DNA of 64,000 nucleotides, from contig NZ_BDUC01000002.1 of the NCBI RefSeq assembly GCF_002218085.1, forward strand, positions 979,669-1,043,668, read 5' to 3'. The notes beneath the pieces are model-generated. The model was not told where the DNA came from. It saw only the letters and a list, made by a program, of their open reading frames with translations, and made no database searches. Below are positions 32,690 to 41,155 of the stretch, piece by piece (the first letter of the stretch is position 1; the number at the start of each line of letters is the position of its first letter). The translations under genes were made by a program, and so were the position numbers. The stretch is from Tolypothrix sp. NIES-4075. GTDB lineage: Bacteria > Cyanobacteriota > Cyanobacteriia > Cyanobacteriales > Nostocaceae.

Positions 32690-33002
32690 ACGTCTCTAAT
32701 TCATCAACTTGGGCAATTTCAGGGATTTCTGAATATTCTGGGGCATCAGGTAAAGGAGCCGCCACAAGTTTTACCCAATTCATCACGGTATTATGGTTCA
32801 CTCCAGTCTGGCGTTCAATGGCACGAAAACCCATTCCATTGACATACATTTTTAAACATTGCTCTTTAATTTCATTGGAATATCCTCGTTTTGAATATGA
32901 TTCAATAAATTGGCGATCGCATGAACGGCAAATGTAGTTTTGTTTACCACGCCGATGACCGTTCTTGCGGATATGGGTAGATGCACAGTTAGGACAGTTC
33001 AT
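32601..33002 (-). CDS. IS1 transposase, InsA-like part
   Basis: The 133-residue frame has a four-Cys zinc finger (CPNC...CRSC, residues 3-28) and a helix-turn-helix (MGFRAIERQTGVNHNTVMNWV). It is followed by the linker ending at the slippery A-run (VGKKK). After slippage it continues into the InsB-like frame. Residues beyond that point in this frame are not functional. Confidence 0.85.
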   Translation of the reverse strand: MNCPNCASTHIRKNGHRRGKQNYICRSCDRQFIESYSKRGYSNEIKEQCLKMYVNGMGFRAIERQTGVNHNTVMNWVKLVAAPLPDAPEYSEIPEIAQVDELETFVGKKKQNLVVDSRQQRKARYSSLGFRRP

Positions 33003-33029
33003 CCCTTAATTATGCAACGCCGTAAATAT

Positions 33030-33078
33030 AGGGCTACCAGGCAATGGTTCAGCCCTTAAGAACCAACTTGGTAGCCCT
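33030..33078. terminator. Hairpin upstream of the intradiol dioxygenase gene
   Basis: AGGGCTACCA (33030-33039) pairs with TGGTAGCCCT (33069-33078) around a 29-base loop. It lies between the IS1 right end and the dioxygenase start. It may be a leader structure or a leftover terminator of the 31,803 gene, displaced by the IS. Confidence 0.4.
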
Positions 33079-33162
33079 TCAGGACAAACAGGAAATAACG
33101 TCAAAATTGATACGCTCAATTTTGTTAACAACGCCCCCTGACAAAAGCATCGTAGAAATAGT

Positions 33163-33918
33163 ATGAAAAACAACAATTGCCAACTAAATCGGCTTCTCAG
33201 TCGCAGAGAGGCACTTGCTCTATTTAGGGCAGGGGTGACAGCAATACTTGTGGTTGGATGCATACCTACAAAGTCCAACACTGCACAGGCATCATCTACA
33301 GCAAATGATACAACCAAGCCTGGGTGTATCGTCAGTCCAGAGCAGACCGAAGGACCCTATTTTGTAGACGAGAAGCTCAACCGTTCCGATATCCGATCCG
33401 ATCCCTCGGATGGTTCAGTCAAAGATGGTGTACCACTTCAACTAACGCTGCGGGTGTCTCAGGTTAGCAGTACTAGCTGCACACCGCTTAAAGGTGCGAT
33501 CGTAGATATTTGGCATTGTGACGCGCTGGGTGTCTATTCGGACGTGAGCGATCGCAGTTTCAGTACCGTCGGGAAAAAGTTTTTGCGCGGGTATCAAGTG
33601 ACGGACGCTCAGGGAACTGTTGAGTTTACAACGATTTATCCTGGTTGGTATCCAGGCAGAACAGTCCATATCCACTTTAAGGTTCGCACGGATGCGACAT
33701 CACAGAAGAGTTATGAGTTTACGTCACAGTTGTATTTTGATGACTCGATTACGGATCAAGTACACGCACAGACACCATACGCAAGTAAGGGACAGCGCAC
33801 GTTGAAGAATGCACAAGACGGAATCTTCCAAGACGGTGGAGAGCAATTGTTGCTCACACCCACCAAAACAAGCCAAGGTTACGCAGCAACGTTCGATATT
33901 GGGCTTCAGACAGCTTGA
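33163..33918 (+). CDS. Intradiol ring-cleavage dioxygenase family protein, lipoprotein-like
   Basis: The 251-residue protein has the fold of protocatechuate 3,4-dioxygenase. The Fe(III) ligands are visible as Tyr in GVYSD, Tyr in the YPGWYPGR motif and the two His of VHIHF. The N-terminus has an RR-containing stretch, a hydrophobic segment and a lipobox-like LVVGC near residue 33. It is therefore predicted to be anchored outside the cytoplasm, unlike classical catabolic dioxygenases. No other aromatic degradation gene is nearby. The physiological substrate is unknown. The IS1 element sits 142 bases upstream and may affect expression. Confidence 0.85.
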   Translation: MKNNNCQLNRLLSRREALALFRAGVTAILVVGCIPTKSNTAQASSTANDTTKPGCIVSPEQTEGPYFVDEKLNRSDIRSDPSDGSVKDGVPLQLTLRVSQVSSTSCTPLKGAIVDIWHCDALGVYSDVSDRSFSTVGKKFLRGYQVTDAQGTVEFTTIYPGWYPGRTVHIHFKVRTDATSQKSYEFTSQLYFDDSITDQVHAQTPYASKGQRTLKNAQDGIFQDGGEQLLLTPTKTSQGYAATFDIGLQTA

Positions 33919-34012
33919 GAGTATAGTTTTACGTAAGAGCGTAGGGTTTTTAAATGCATTGCAGGTCGATGCATTAACATACAGCGTTTTTCAGGTTGCA
34001 GGAGGTACACAG

Positions 34013-34042
34013 GTAGGGGCACAACGCCCGTTGTGCCCTTAC
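34013..34042. repeat. Palindromic repeat (GTAGGGGCACAAC family)
   Basis: The near-perfect palindrome GTAGGGGCACAACG / CGTTGTGCCCTTAC is of a type widely dispersed in cyanobacterial spacers. Confidence 0.7.
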
Positions 34043-34080
34043 AATAATCTGTACCGAACCTTGTTGCAATCTGCTGTAAC

Positions 34081-34199
34081 AAGTCGATGCATTAACATAA
34101 CAAGTCGATGCATTAACATAACGAGCCGATGCATTAACATAACGAGCCGATGCATTAACATAACAAGTCGATGCATTAACATAACAAGCCGATGCATTT
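34081..34199. repeat. 21-bp tandem repeat, 5.7 copies
   Basis: Units of AAGTCGATGCATTAACATAA plus one base repeat at 34081, 34102, 34123, 34144, 34165 and 34186. The variation is confined to the first four bases (AAGT, GAGC, AAGC). The 7-codon period gives open frames on both strands, which are not believed to be genes. There are no spacers, so this is not CRISPR. Confidence 0.92.
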
Positions 34200-34821
34200 G
34201 GGCGCATCCCACATCCCAATTCGTGTACCAACACCTGATAAAGATGTCGTTAAACGAACATAGCTTACCAGCGGGGGCTAAAATCTTCTAGCCAGGGTAG
34301 GCAGGCTTTGTTCCTTTAGCACCAAGCTTCTAGCGTGTGGGCGTTTTAAAGCTGGTATAGATTTACATAATAAAAGTTGCAATTGTTAAGTATTCCATTT
34401 AACTAATTATCAAAAAATATAACTAAGAAGTTCCCAAAATATCCAAAGTTTCGCCAACTCGGTGATGAAAAGTGCTTTAACTGGATAAAGTCGAGCTAAA
34501 AATGTAAAAAGCAAAATTCGTGACTTTAGTCATGGATGAGTTTAGAACTATTGATACATGTGATTATTTGAGTTAGTTTCATATGATAGATATCAAAAGT
34601 CTTTACACTAAAGCAAAAGCAACAAGTACAAAAAATGTATGCGTGTATGCAGTAGCTTAAAGTGACTTATACCAAAAGAAAAACAATATACAAATCTGTA
34701 TGAGGCTCGATTAAAACACTACTGATTAAAGAAATCGTTAATACAAAATTTTCATACTATAGTTAACTTAAGTTTTTACAGCAATGCCTCTCGTAGCCGT
34801 TATTTATACACACAAAAGCAA

Positions 34822-36549
34822 ATGAAATTAGATACATCACAGCCTATAGATTCAACAAATTTTTTGCCCGAAGAAAAGAAAAAGAAAAAGGGCAGAATTA
34901 GAATTAACTGGATACCTTGGCTACTTGCATTTTCTCTTTTGGGTGGAGTCGGCTACGTAGGTTATCGGCAGGTGGTCGTTGTTCAGAAACAAGAAGCACA
35001 GCGAAAAGTTTTGACACTACCTGTATCTCGTCAAAATTTAAGTATTAAAATTTCGGCGAACGGAACTGTTAAGCCCCAAAGGTCGATTAACGTCAGTCCT
35101 AAACAATCAGGCATACTGAAAACATTGCAGGTGAAGGAAGGCGATACGGTCAAACAGGGACAGATACTAGCTTACATGGATGATTCTAACCTGCTAGGAC
35201 AACTCACCCAAGCTAAAGCACAAATAGCACAACAAGAGGCAAATCTCCAAAAAGCGATCGCAGGTAATCGTCCTCAAGATATTGCTTCTGCACAAGCAGC
35301 GTTGGACGAGTCTCAGGCAAATTTGCAAAAGGCACAAGCAGGTAATCGACCTCAAGATATAGCTTCTGCACAAGCAGCGTTGGACGAGTCTCAGGCAAAT
35401 TTGCAAAAAGCACAAACAGGTAATCGACCTCAAGATATAGGTCAAGCACAAGCACGTTTACAAAGCGCTCAAGCTAGCTTAAGTAAAGCCGAAGATAATT
35501 TACGCCGCAATCAGCAACTTTACCAGTCTGGAGCCATTTCCCTTCAAACTGTAAACCAAAGCCGTGCAGATCGTGACAGCGCTCAAGGTCAAGTAAATGA
35601 AGCACAGCAAGCATTAGGGTTACAAAAAGCCGGATCGCGTCCAGAAGATATCGAACAAGCACGAGCAGTAGTCAGGCAGAAACAGCAGGCTTTAGCACTT
35701 TTGAAAGCCGGTTCGCGCCCAGAAGACATTCAACAAGCACAAGCAGTAGTCAGGCAGAAACAGCAGGCTTTAGCACTTTTGAAAGCCGGTTCGCGCCCAG
35801 AAGACATTCAACAAGCACGCGCTCAGTTAGCTTCCGCTCGCGGTTCGCTGCAAACGATTCAAACTCAAATCAATGACACCATACTTCGCGCACCTTTTGA
35901 TGGTGTTGTGACTCAAAAGTATGCCGATCCTGGCGCTTTTGTCACGCCAACCACTTCAGGTAGTGCTGTATCTAGTGCAACATCTTCTTCAATCGTATCC
36001 TTGGCTTCTACAAATGAGGTTGTAGCAAATATAGCTGAAGTAAATATTGCTAAAATCCGCCTTGGTCAGAAAGTCATAATTACAGCAGATGCTTACCCAG
36101 GAAAAACTTTTGAGGGTAAAGTCAGTCAAATTGGCGCTCAAGCAATAGTAGAGCAAAATGTTACCAGCTTTCAAGTCAAGGTAGCAATTGTCTCGGATTC
36201 CGAAAAGCTGTTGCGGTCTGGGATGAATGTAACAACAGATTTCCAAGTGGGTCAATTATCCAATGTCCTTGTAGTGCCAACAGCAGCGGTTGTGCGCCGA
36301 CAAAAATCTACAGGTGTGTTTGTGGCAGGAGAAGATAATAAACCTGTCTTTACTCGCATTAAGACTGGCGTTACAGTAGATAAATATACTGAAGTTCAAT
36401 CTGGATTGAAAGGAAACGAAAGGGTATTACTCAGCTTTCCTGAAGGATCGCGACCGCAATCAACACCGCGAGGCGGAATTCTTCCTGGTGTGGGAGGTGG
36501 TGGTCGAGGTGGCGGCGGTGGCGGCGGTGGTCGAGGTGGTCCGCCTTAA
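34822..36549 (+). CDS. HlyD/MacA-type efflux adaptor (periplasmic fusion protein)
   Basis: The 575-residue inner-membrane-anchored adaptor has a Lys-rich N-terminus and one TM helix (about residues 31-50). It has a biotinyl-lipoyl-like domain, a long coiled-coil hairpin and beta-barrel domains (DTILRAPFDGVVTQKYADPG). The C-terminus is Gly/Arg-rich. The hairpin contains two sets of near-identical 26-residue units: QDIASAQAALDESQANLQKA (two full copies plus a variant) and EDIQQAQAVVRQKQQALALL (three copies). It is therefore longer than usual. The permease gene follows after 24 bases and the ATPase after that, forming a tripartite exporter of MacAB type; the outer-membrane TolC is encoded elsewhere. 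Confidence 0.88.
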   Translation: MKLDTSQPIDSTNFLPEEKKKKKGRIRINWIPWLLAFSLLGGVGYVGYRQVVVVQKQEAQRKVLTLPVSRQNLSIKISANGTVKPQRSINVSPKQSGILKTLQVKEGDTVKQGQILAYMDDSNLLGQLTQAKAQIAQQEANLQKAIAGNRPQDIASAQAALDESQANLQKAQAGNRPQDIASAQAALDESQANLQKAQTGNRPQDIGQAQARLQSAQASLSKAEDNLRRNQQLYQSGAISLQTVNQSRADRDSAQGQVNEAQQALGLQKAGSRPEDIEQARAVVRQKQQALALLKAGSRPEDIQQAQAVVRQKQQALALLKAGSRPEDIQQARAQLASARGSLQTIQTQINDTILRAPFDGVVTQKYADPGAFVTPTTSGSAVSSATSSSIVSLASTNEVVANIAEVNIAKIRLGQKVIITADAYPGKTFEGKVSQIGAQAIVEQNVTSFQVKVAIVSDSEKLLRSGMNVTTDFQVGQLSNVLVVPTAAVVRRQKSTGVFVAGEDNKPVFTRIKTGVTVDKYTEVQSGLKGNERVLLSFPEGSRPQSTPRGGILPGVGGGGRGGGGGGGGRGGPP

Positions 36550-36573
36550 AAAAATAGTTATAAATATCACAAT

Positions 36574-37845
36574 ATGCTTAAGTTTTTACCTAAACAGAAA
36601 AGTAGCTCTACTGTCTCACTGCTAGAAATATTGTCAATGGCGGTGGAGACACTTTGGAGTAACAAATTACGCACAGGATTAACGATGCTGGGCGTAATTA
36701 TTGGGATTTCCTCAGTAATTGCCATTACTTCTGTTGGGCAGGGTGTGCAAAAAGGAACCGAGCAACAGATACAGGCTTTGGGTCCGGATGTTCTTTCGGT
36801 CTTTTCTGGTGCAGCTAGAAGCGGAAATATCCGACAAGGAATTGGTTCTAGCAGTACATTAACTTGGGATGATGCGAAAGCGATCGCCGAACAAGCACCA
36901 TCTGCCCAACTTGTGTCTGCCTACCTTCAACGAAATGCACAAATTGTTTATGGAGGTCAAAACGATTCAACACCAATTTATGGAACAGATTTAAATTACC
37001 CACAAGTAAGAGATATCCAAATTCAAAATGGAAGGTTTTTTAATCAAGAAGAACTAGATACTGCTAAAGAAGTTGCTGTTATTGGACCGACAGTTGAGAG
37101 TACTTTATTTACCGACGGTGGCGATCCCATAGGCAAGAGAATCCGCATTCAAGGAGAGGCTTATGAAGTGATTGGCGTAACGCAGTCTAAAGGTTCTCAA
37201 GGAGGGGTGGATCGAGATGACTTAATTTTTATGCCTCTTAGTAGTATGTCGGCAAGACTTGTTGGTAACAATGCTTTATCTGGCGTTTCTGTGAATGGAA
37301 TTTTAATTAAAGCTGGAAATCAAGAACAGTTAAACGCTGTTCAGTTTCAAGTTACAAATATTTTACGTTTGCGTCACAATATCTATCCGCCGCAAACTGA
37401 TGATTTTCGGATTACCAATCAAGCTGATATTATTAGCACCTTTACAAATATTGTTGGTTTATTTACAGTGATGGTGGTAGCGATCGCTGGAATTTCTTTA
37501 GTAGTTGGCGGAATTGGAATTGCCAATATTATGCTGGTTTCCGTCGTCGAACGAACGCGGGAAATCGGAGTTCGCAAAGCAGTAGGAGCGACAAATTCAG
37601 CTATTCTCAATCAATTTTTAGCGGAAGCGATTGTAATTTCTACTGTGGGAGGAGGTATTGGTATCGGAAGTGGAATTTTGATTGCTTTGGTGGCGGCAAC
37701 TATTTTCAAGTTTCCTTTTGTAGTTTCTTTCTGGTCAATAATTGTCGGGTTTGGACTTTCCTTAACTGTTGGTTTACTCGCGGGAGTGATTCCAGCACGA
37801 AGCGCCTCTAAATTAGATCCAATTACCGCTTTACGAAGTGATTAA
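36574..37845 (+). CDS. MacB/FtsX-type ABC exporter permease
   Basis: The 423-residue protein has one TM helix near residues 31-55 (LRTGLTMLGVIIGISSV) and a large periplasmic MacB core domain. Three C-terminal TM helices (about 290-320, 345-370 and 385-410) have the FtsX signature (VVERTREIGVRKAVGA). It lacks the fused ATPase of E. coli MacB; the ATPase is a separate gene 88 bases downstream. It forms a unit with the adaptor upstream. The substrate is not deducible. Confidence 0.88.
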   Translation: MLKFLPKQKSSSTVSLLEILSMAVETLWSNKLRTGLTMLGVIIGISSVIAITSVGQGVQKGTEQQIQALGPDVLSVFSGAARSGNIRQGIGSSSTLTWDDAKAIAEQAPSAQLVSAYLQRNAQIVYGGQNDSTPIYGTDLNYPQVRDIQIQNGRFFNQEELDTAKEVAVIGPTVESTLFTDGGDPIGKRIRIQGEAYEVIGVTQSKGSQGGVDRDDLIFMPLSSMSARLVGNNALSGVSVNGILIKAGNQEQLNAVQFQVTNILRLRHNIYPPQTDDFRITNQADIISTFTNIVGLFTVMVVAIAGISLVVGGIGIANIMLVSVVERTREIGVRKAVGATNSAILNQFLAEAIVISTVGGGIGIGSGILIALVAATIFKFPFVVSFWSIIVGFGLSLTVGLLAGVIPARSASKLDPITALRSD

Positions 37846-37870
37846 TATTAATTTTTAGGATAATCCCTCA

Positions 37871-37902
37871 GTAGGGTGCGTTACGTTCCTAACGCACCCT
37901 AC
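37871..37902. repeat. Palindromic repeat inside the exporter operon
   Basis: Arms GTAGGGTGCGTTA and TAACGCACCCTAC surround a 6-base loop between the permease and ATPase genes. It is a common dispersed cyanobacterial palindrome and could attenuate ATPase expression. Confidence 0.7.
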
Positions 37903-37933
37903 AAAAGCTAACAACTATCAACAAAAAATCAAT

Positions 37934-38605
37934 ATGACAACTATGATTTGGATGGAATCGATTACGAAAACCTACCACTTGGGAGAAGTCGATGTCCCGA
38001 TACTTAAGGGAATTCAACTCTCGATTGAAGAAGGGGAATATGTGGCAATTATGGGTGCGTCAGGTTCGGGTAAATCTACGCTGATGAATATTGTCGGTTG
38101 TTTGGATCGTCCGACAACTGGAAACTATATTTTTGAAGGCAGAAACCTGACTACTTTTGATGATGATGAATTAGCGTATATTCGCAACCAAAGAATCGGT
38201 TTTGTTTTCCAACAATTTAACCTTCTGTCGCGTGCAACTGCTTTAGATAATGTTATGTTACCAATGGTTTACGCGAACCTGCCAAAGCCACAACGCCGTA
38301 AAAGGGCATTAGAAGCTTTGAGAAGGGTGGGATTAGGCGATCGCATTTCCAATCGTCCCAGCCAACTTTCTGGGGGACAACAACAACGAGTAGCGATCGC
38401 GCGTGCTTTAGTCAATAGACCTGCATTAGTTTTAGCAGATGAACCAACGGGAGCTTTAGATACTGAAACTTCTTATGAGGTGATGAATTTGCTAACAGAA
38501 CTTAATGAACAAGGTATCACAATTGTGATAGTAACTCATGAACCAGATATTGCGGCTCAAACAAAAAGAATTATCCGAGTTCAGGATGGTTTAATTGTAA
38601 ATTAG
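37934..38605 (+). CDS. MacB/LolD-type ABC exporter ATPase
   Basis: The 223-residue nucleotide-binding protein has Walker A GASGSGKST (41-49), the Q-loop, signature LSGGQQQR and Walker B VLADEPTGALD. The LolD/MacB-type opening (a substrate-side loop YHLGEVDVPILKG) fits a mechanotransmission exporter. It completes the adaptor-permease-ATPase operon. The gene order is that of cyanobacterial DevBCA-like exporters, but the permease is MacB-like. Confidence 0.9.
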   Translation: MTTMIWMESITKTYHLGEVDVPILKGIQLSIEEGEYVAIMGASGSGKSTLMNIVGCLDRPTTGNYIFEGRNLTTFDDDELAYIRNQRIGFVFQQFNLLSRATALDNVMLPMVYANLPKPQRRKRALEALRRVGLGDRISNRPSQLSGGQQQRVAIARALVNRPALVLADEPTGALDTETSYEVMNLLTELNEQGITIVIVTHEPDIAAQTKRIIRVQDGLIVN

Positions 38606-38630
38606 TTTTGTAACCTCAAATAAACGTTAT

Positions 38631-38687
38631 GTAGTAAGCGCAAAGAGCGCTTAAAGTCTTTACCTCAGCACTCTTTGCGCTTACTAC
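38631..38687. terminator. 17-bp-arm hairpin after the exporter operon
   Basis: GTAGTAAGCGCAAAGAG (38631-38647) pairs perfectly with 38671-38687 around a 23-base loop, 25 bases past the ATPase stop. It is likely the operon terminator, built from a dispersed repeat (compare 39,544-39,592). A GTAATTCATGAATTAC palindrome follows at about 38,726-38,741. Confidence 0.6.
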
Positions 38688-38776
38688 TTCAAAAATAATT
38701 TTAAGGCACATTATTTCCTAGCGGTAATTCATGAATTACCGCTACTTAGGATATCGGATTGCGCTCATTGCTGTAC

Positions 38777-39517
38777 TTAAGAACCTTTACTGATAAATAC
38801 AAATCCCCGCGTCTTACCTGATTCTGAATCAGTTGTTGACATTGCCTTCCATAAGTCTGCTGCCCTCACCCATACAGGGGGATATTTGTAACGCGAAACA
38901 TCCAAAATTAAAAATCTATCCGTCTGCTCATTGTACGCGGCTAAGGGTGAGATATGCCCGCCTTTTTCTTGCCCAATTTCTTTGCGTAAATAGTTAATTA
39001 AAATGAAATTTCCCGGTTGTTTTAAATTCTCTGCTGCTAAAGAGCGAAACTTTTCTAAACTAGTGTCAGCAGCATGATAAACATTAGCTTTTACACCATA
39101 ACTTGCGAGTAATCCACCTATTTGATCTAAAGTCATCCCTTTACGAGAGACAACCTCAGCCGTAATCACTTGTTTAGTTTTTTCATTGCTAAAAAAGTTT
39201 TCTTGAGTAAACACTCGATAGGGTTTATATTGCGGTGCTTCTGGTGCGGGTATTCCTAAACTATTCAGCACCATCACAATACTAGCTACCCCACAATATG
39301 CTTGATTGTTTTGAGTAATAAACTGCGTGCTGAGGGGAAAAAAATCTTCTCTAGATTTACTGTCAATTAATAACTTTTCTCCTTCACCTGAGTTGAAGGC
39401 AATTAAATTAGGTGAAAGAGTTAAAGTTTGAGAAAGAACACTTCCACTCGCGACACAAAACGAAACAATCCCAGCTTGAACTGATGTTTTGATAAATTTG
39501 CGAAAATTGGTATTCAT
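38777..39517 (-). CDS. Phytochelatin synthase-like cysteine peptidase/transferase
   Basis: The 246-residue protein has a hydrophobic signal-like N-terminus (residues 12-30, ending VLSQ) and the papain-like phytochelatin synthase N-domain. The triad is Cys75 (NNQAYCGVASIVMVLN), His188 (GGHISPLAAYN) and Asp206 (LDVSRYKYPPVW). The plant C-terminal Cys-rich half is missing, as in Nostoc-type prokaryotic enzymes. Those mainly cleave glutathione to gamma-Glu-Cys and glycine. The start was chosen at the first ATG, which opens the signal-like stretch. It is transcribed alone, 71 bases from the ABC importer operon. Confidence 0.88.
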   Translation of the reverse strand: MNTNFRKFIKTSVQAGIVSFCVASGSVLSQTLTLSPNLIAFNSGEGEKLLIDSKSREDFFPLSTQFITQNNQAYCGVASIVMVLNSLGIPAPEAPQYKPYRVFTQENFFSNEKTKQVITAEVVSRKGMTLDQIGGLLASYGVKANVYHAADTSLEKFRSLAAENLKQPGNFILINYLRKEIGQEKGGHISPLAAYNEQTDRFLILDVSRYKYPPVWVRAADLWKAMSTTDSESGKTRGFVFISKGS

Positions 39518-39543
39518 AAATTATCTCAGTGAGAAAATTAATG

Positions 39544-39593
39544 TAGTAAGCACGAAGAGTGCTTATAAGAAAGCACGAAGAGTGCTTACTACG
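39544..39593. repeat. Hairpin with AAGCACGAAGAGTGCTT arms
   Basis: GTAGTAAGCACGAAGAGTGCT and its reverse complement form a long inverted repeat with a short A/T-rich centre. It lies between the phytochelatin synthase start and the stop of the substrate-binding protein gene, partly overlapping the last codons of the latter. It may terminate the importer operon. Confidence 0.55.
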
Positions 39594-40521
39594 AATTGCT
39601 AATATTATCTTTGGGCAAAACTAGACCCTTAGATTTGCGAAACTGGCGCACAACATCTTTGATATCTTGTAATTCACCCTCAACCAGATAATTTAATTGT
39701 CGCATTTCATCAGCAGTAATTCTACCAGAAAGTTGAGCGATCGCCTTTTTTACTTCCGGATATTTTTTCAAAGTTGCTTGACGCACAATCGGTGCTGCTT
39801 CATAAGGAGGAAAATATTGCTTATCATCTTTTAGCACCACCAAACCCAAGCGGGCAATCTGCCCATCTGTGGAATTACCATTTATCATGTCTACTTGTTT
39901 TTGCAGCAAAGCTCGATATATTAACCCCAAATCCATCACGCGGGGAGATTTAGCAAACCGTAAATCATAAGTTTTCGCCAAACCGGGAAAACCATCTTCT
40001 CTTTCCACAAATTCATAGCCAAAACCACCACGCCATTGAGGTGTATATTCAGCAGCTTGGGAAAGAGTTTGAATATTGTAACGCTTTGCATCTGCACCGC
40101 GAATAATGATTGCAAAAGTGTTTTCAAAACCCAAAGGTTTCATTACTTCTAAATTGAATTTCTGCGCGTAAGCTTGTTTCAACTTTTCGTAAACTACCTT
40201 TGGATCGTTTATAACTTTTTGCTTCAATATACTAGTAAAAGCCGTGCCTGTATACTCAACATACGCATCAATTTTCCCAGCAATCAGAGCATTATGTGTC
40301 ACCAAAGCACTAGTAAAGCGGCGACGTTCTACTTTGAAATTAGTTGTGGTTTCAATTTGCTGTGCTAATAGTTCGCTTAAAATATCTTGTTCAGTGAAGC
40401 CTTTAGAAGCAACAACGATATCAACGCCGCTTTGATTATTTGAATTAAGCTGACAACTTGTCAGTGAAACTATTAAAGCAAAAGTTAAAAAGCAGAATAC
40501 AAAAAATCTTTGAACATTCAT
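39589..40521 (-). CDS. Quaternary-amine ABC importer, substrate-binding lipoprotein (OpuCC/OsmF-like)
   Basis: The 310-residue protein has a lipoprotein signal (lipobox LTSC, Cys23) and the OpuAC-like binding fold: IVVASKGFTEQDILSELLAQ, then DAYVEYTGTAFTSIL. This is typical of glycine betaine/choline/proline binders or osmoprotectant-type importers. Its ATG is one base from the upstream permease stop on the same strand. It is the last gene of a three-gene operon (ATPase-permease-binding protein). Confidence 0.87.
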   Translation of the reverse strand: MNVQRFFVFCFLTFALIVSLTSCQLNSNNQSGVDIVVASKGFTEQDILSELLAQQIETTTNFKVERRRFTSALVTHNALIAGKIDAYVEYTGTAFTSILKQKVINDPKVVYEKLKQAYAQKFNLEVMKPLGFENTFAIIIRGADAKRYNIQTLSQAAEYTPQWRGGFGYEFVEREDGFPGLAKTYDLRFAKSPRVMDLGLIYRALLQKQVDMINGNSTDGQIARLGLVVLKDDKQYFPPYEAAPIVRQATLKKYPEVKKAIAQLSGRITADEMRQLNYLVEGELQDIKDVVRQFRKSKGLVLPKDNISNS

Positions 40522-40522
40522 A

Positions 40523-41155
40523 TTAATTTTTAACTTTTAATTTACTTTCTAGCAAACCAATAGCAAAATCTGCAATTAAAGCAATTATCGCTGCTGGAAT
40601 TGCCCCAGCTAAAATTAAATCATTATTTACAACTGAAATTCCGCGAAAAATTAATTCACCCAAACCACCAGCACCAATTGCAGCTGCGATGGTTGCAATA
40701 CCAATCGCAATCACCGTCGCTACGCGCACACCCGCAAGAATCACTTGCATTGCCAAGGGAATCTCAACTTGCAGCAACAATTGTCTATCTGTCATTCCCA
40801 TACCCCGTCCAGCTTCCCGAATCGCTGGATCGACACTAGTAATACCAGTATAAGTGTTGCGGATGATCGGTAAGAATGAATATAAAGTAAGTGCAACAAT
40901 TGCTGGAGTTGCGCCAATTCCGCCAATAAATGGCACAGGAATGAGTAAGCCAAATAGCGCCAAACTGGGAATTGTTTGCAGAATATTCGCAATAATGAGA
41001 ATTGGTTGGCGCAAGCTTGTTACGCGGGTAATCAAAATGCCTAAAGGAATGCCTATCAGTATGGCAATTACAATTGCAATGCTTACCAAAAATAAATGTT
41101 CTAGCGTATGCTGGAGGATTTCTGGAGCGTATTTGATGAGGAAGAAATTGTTCAT
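40523..41155 (-). CDS. Quaternary-amine ABC importer permease (OpuCB/YehW-like)
   Basis: The ATG at 41155 overlaps the ATPase stop by four bases (ATGA) and is preferred over a start 39 bases upstream. The 210-residue protein has five to six TM helices and the EAA-type motif (EAGRGMGMTDRQLLLQVEIPLA) that docks on the ATPase. It is part of the osmoprotectant/choline-type importer operon. Confidence 0.87.
   Translation of the reverse strand: MNNFFLIKYAPEILQHTLEHLFLVSIAIVIAILIGIPLGILITRVTSLRQPILIIANILQTIPSLALFGLLIPVPFIGGIGATPAIVALTLYSFLPIIRNTYTGITSVDPAIREAGRGMGMTDRQLLLQVEIPLAMQVILAGVRVATVIAIGIATIAAAIGAGGLGELIFRGISVVNNDLILAGAIPAAIIALIADFAIGLLESKLKVKN

Larger units (their letters stand above)
32291..33021 (-). 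mobile_element. IS1-family insertion sequence (731 bp)
   Basis: The terminal repeats GGCGTTGCATAATTGCGGGA (left) and GGCGTTGCATAATTAAGGGA (right, inverted) differ by two bases. An 8-bp target duplication GTAAATAT lies at 32283-32290 and 33022-33029, as expected for IS1. Two overlapping frames encode the transposase. Confidence 0.9.
33919..34821. other. Long repeat-bearing spacer
   Basis: These 900 bases carry no credible gene. A GTAGGGGCACAACG-type palindrome lies at 34013-34042 and the 21-bp tandem array at 34081-34199. An isolated further copy of the 21-bp core is near 33,965. The remaining A/T-rich 480 bases precede the exporter operon and presumably hold its promoter. Confidence 0.6.

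Noticed and set aside
34081..34199. CRISPR-like array
   Set aside because: The 21-bp units are joined head to tail with no unique spacers; it is a simple tandem repeat.
33809..34291. 160-residue frame ending in TSRCINI repeats
   Set aside because: It overlaps the dioxygenase gene in another frame and then reads through the 21-bp tandem repeat.
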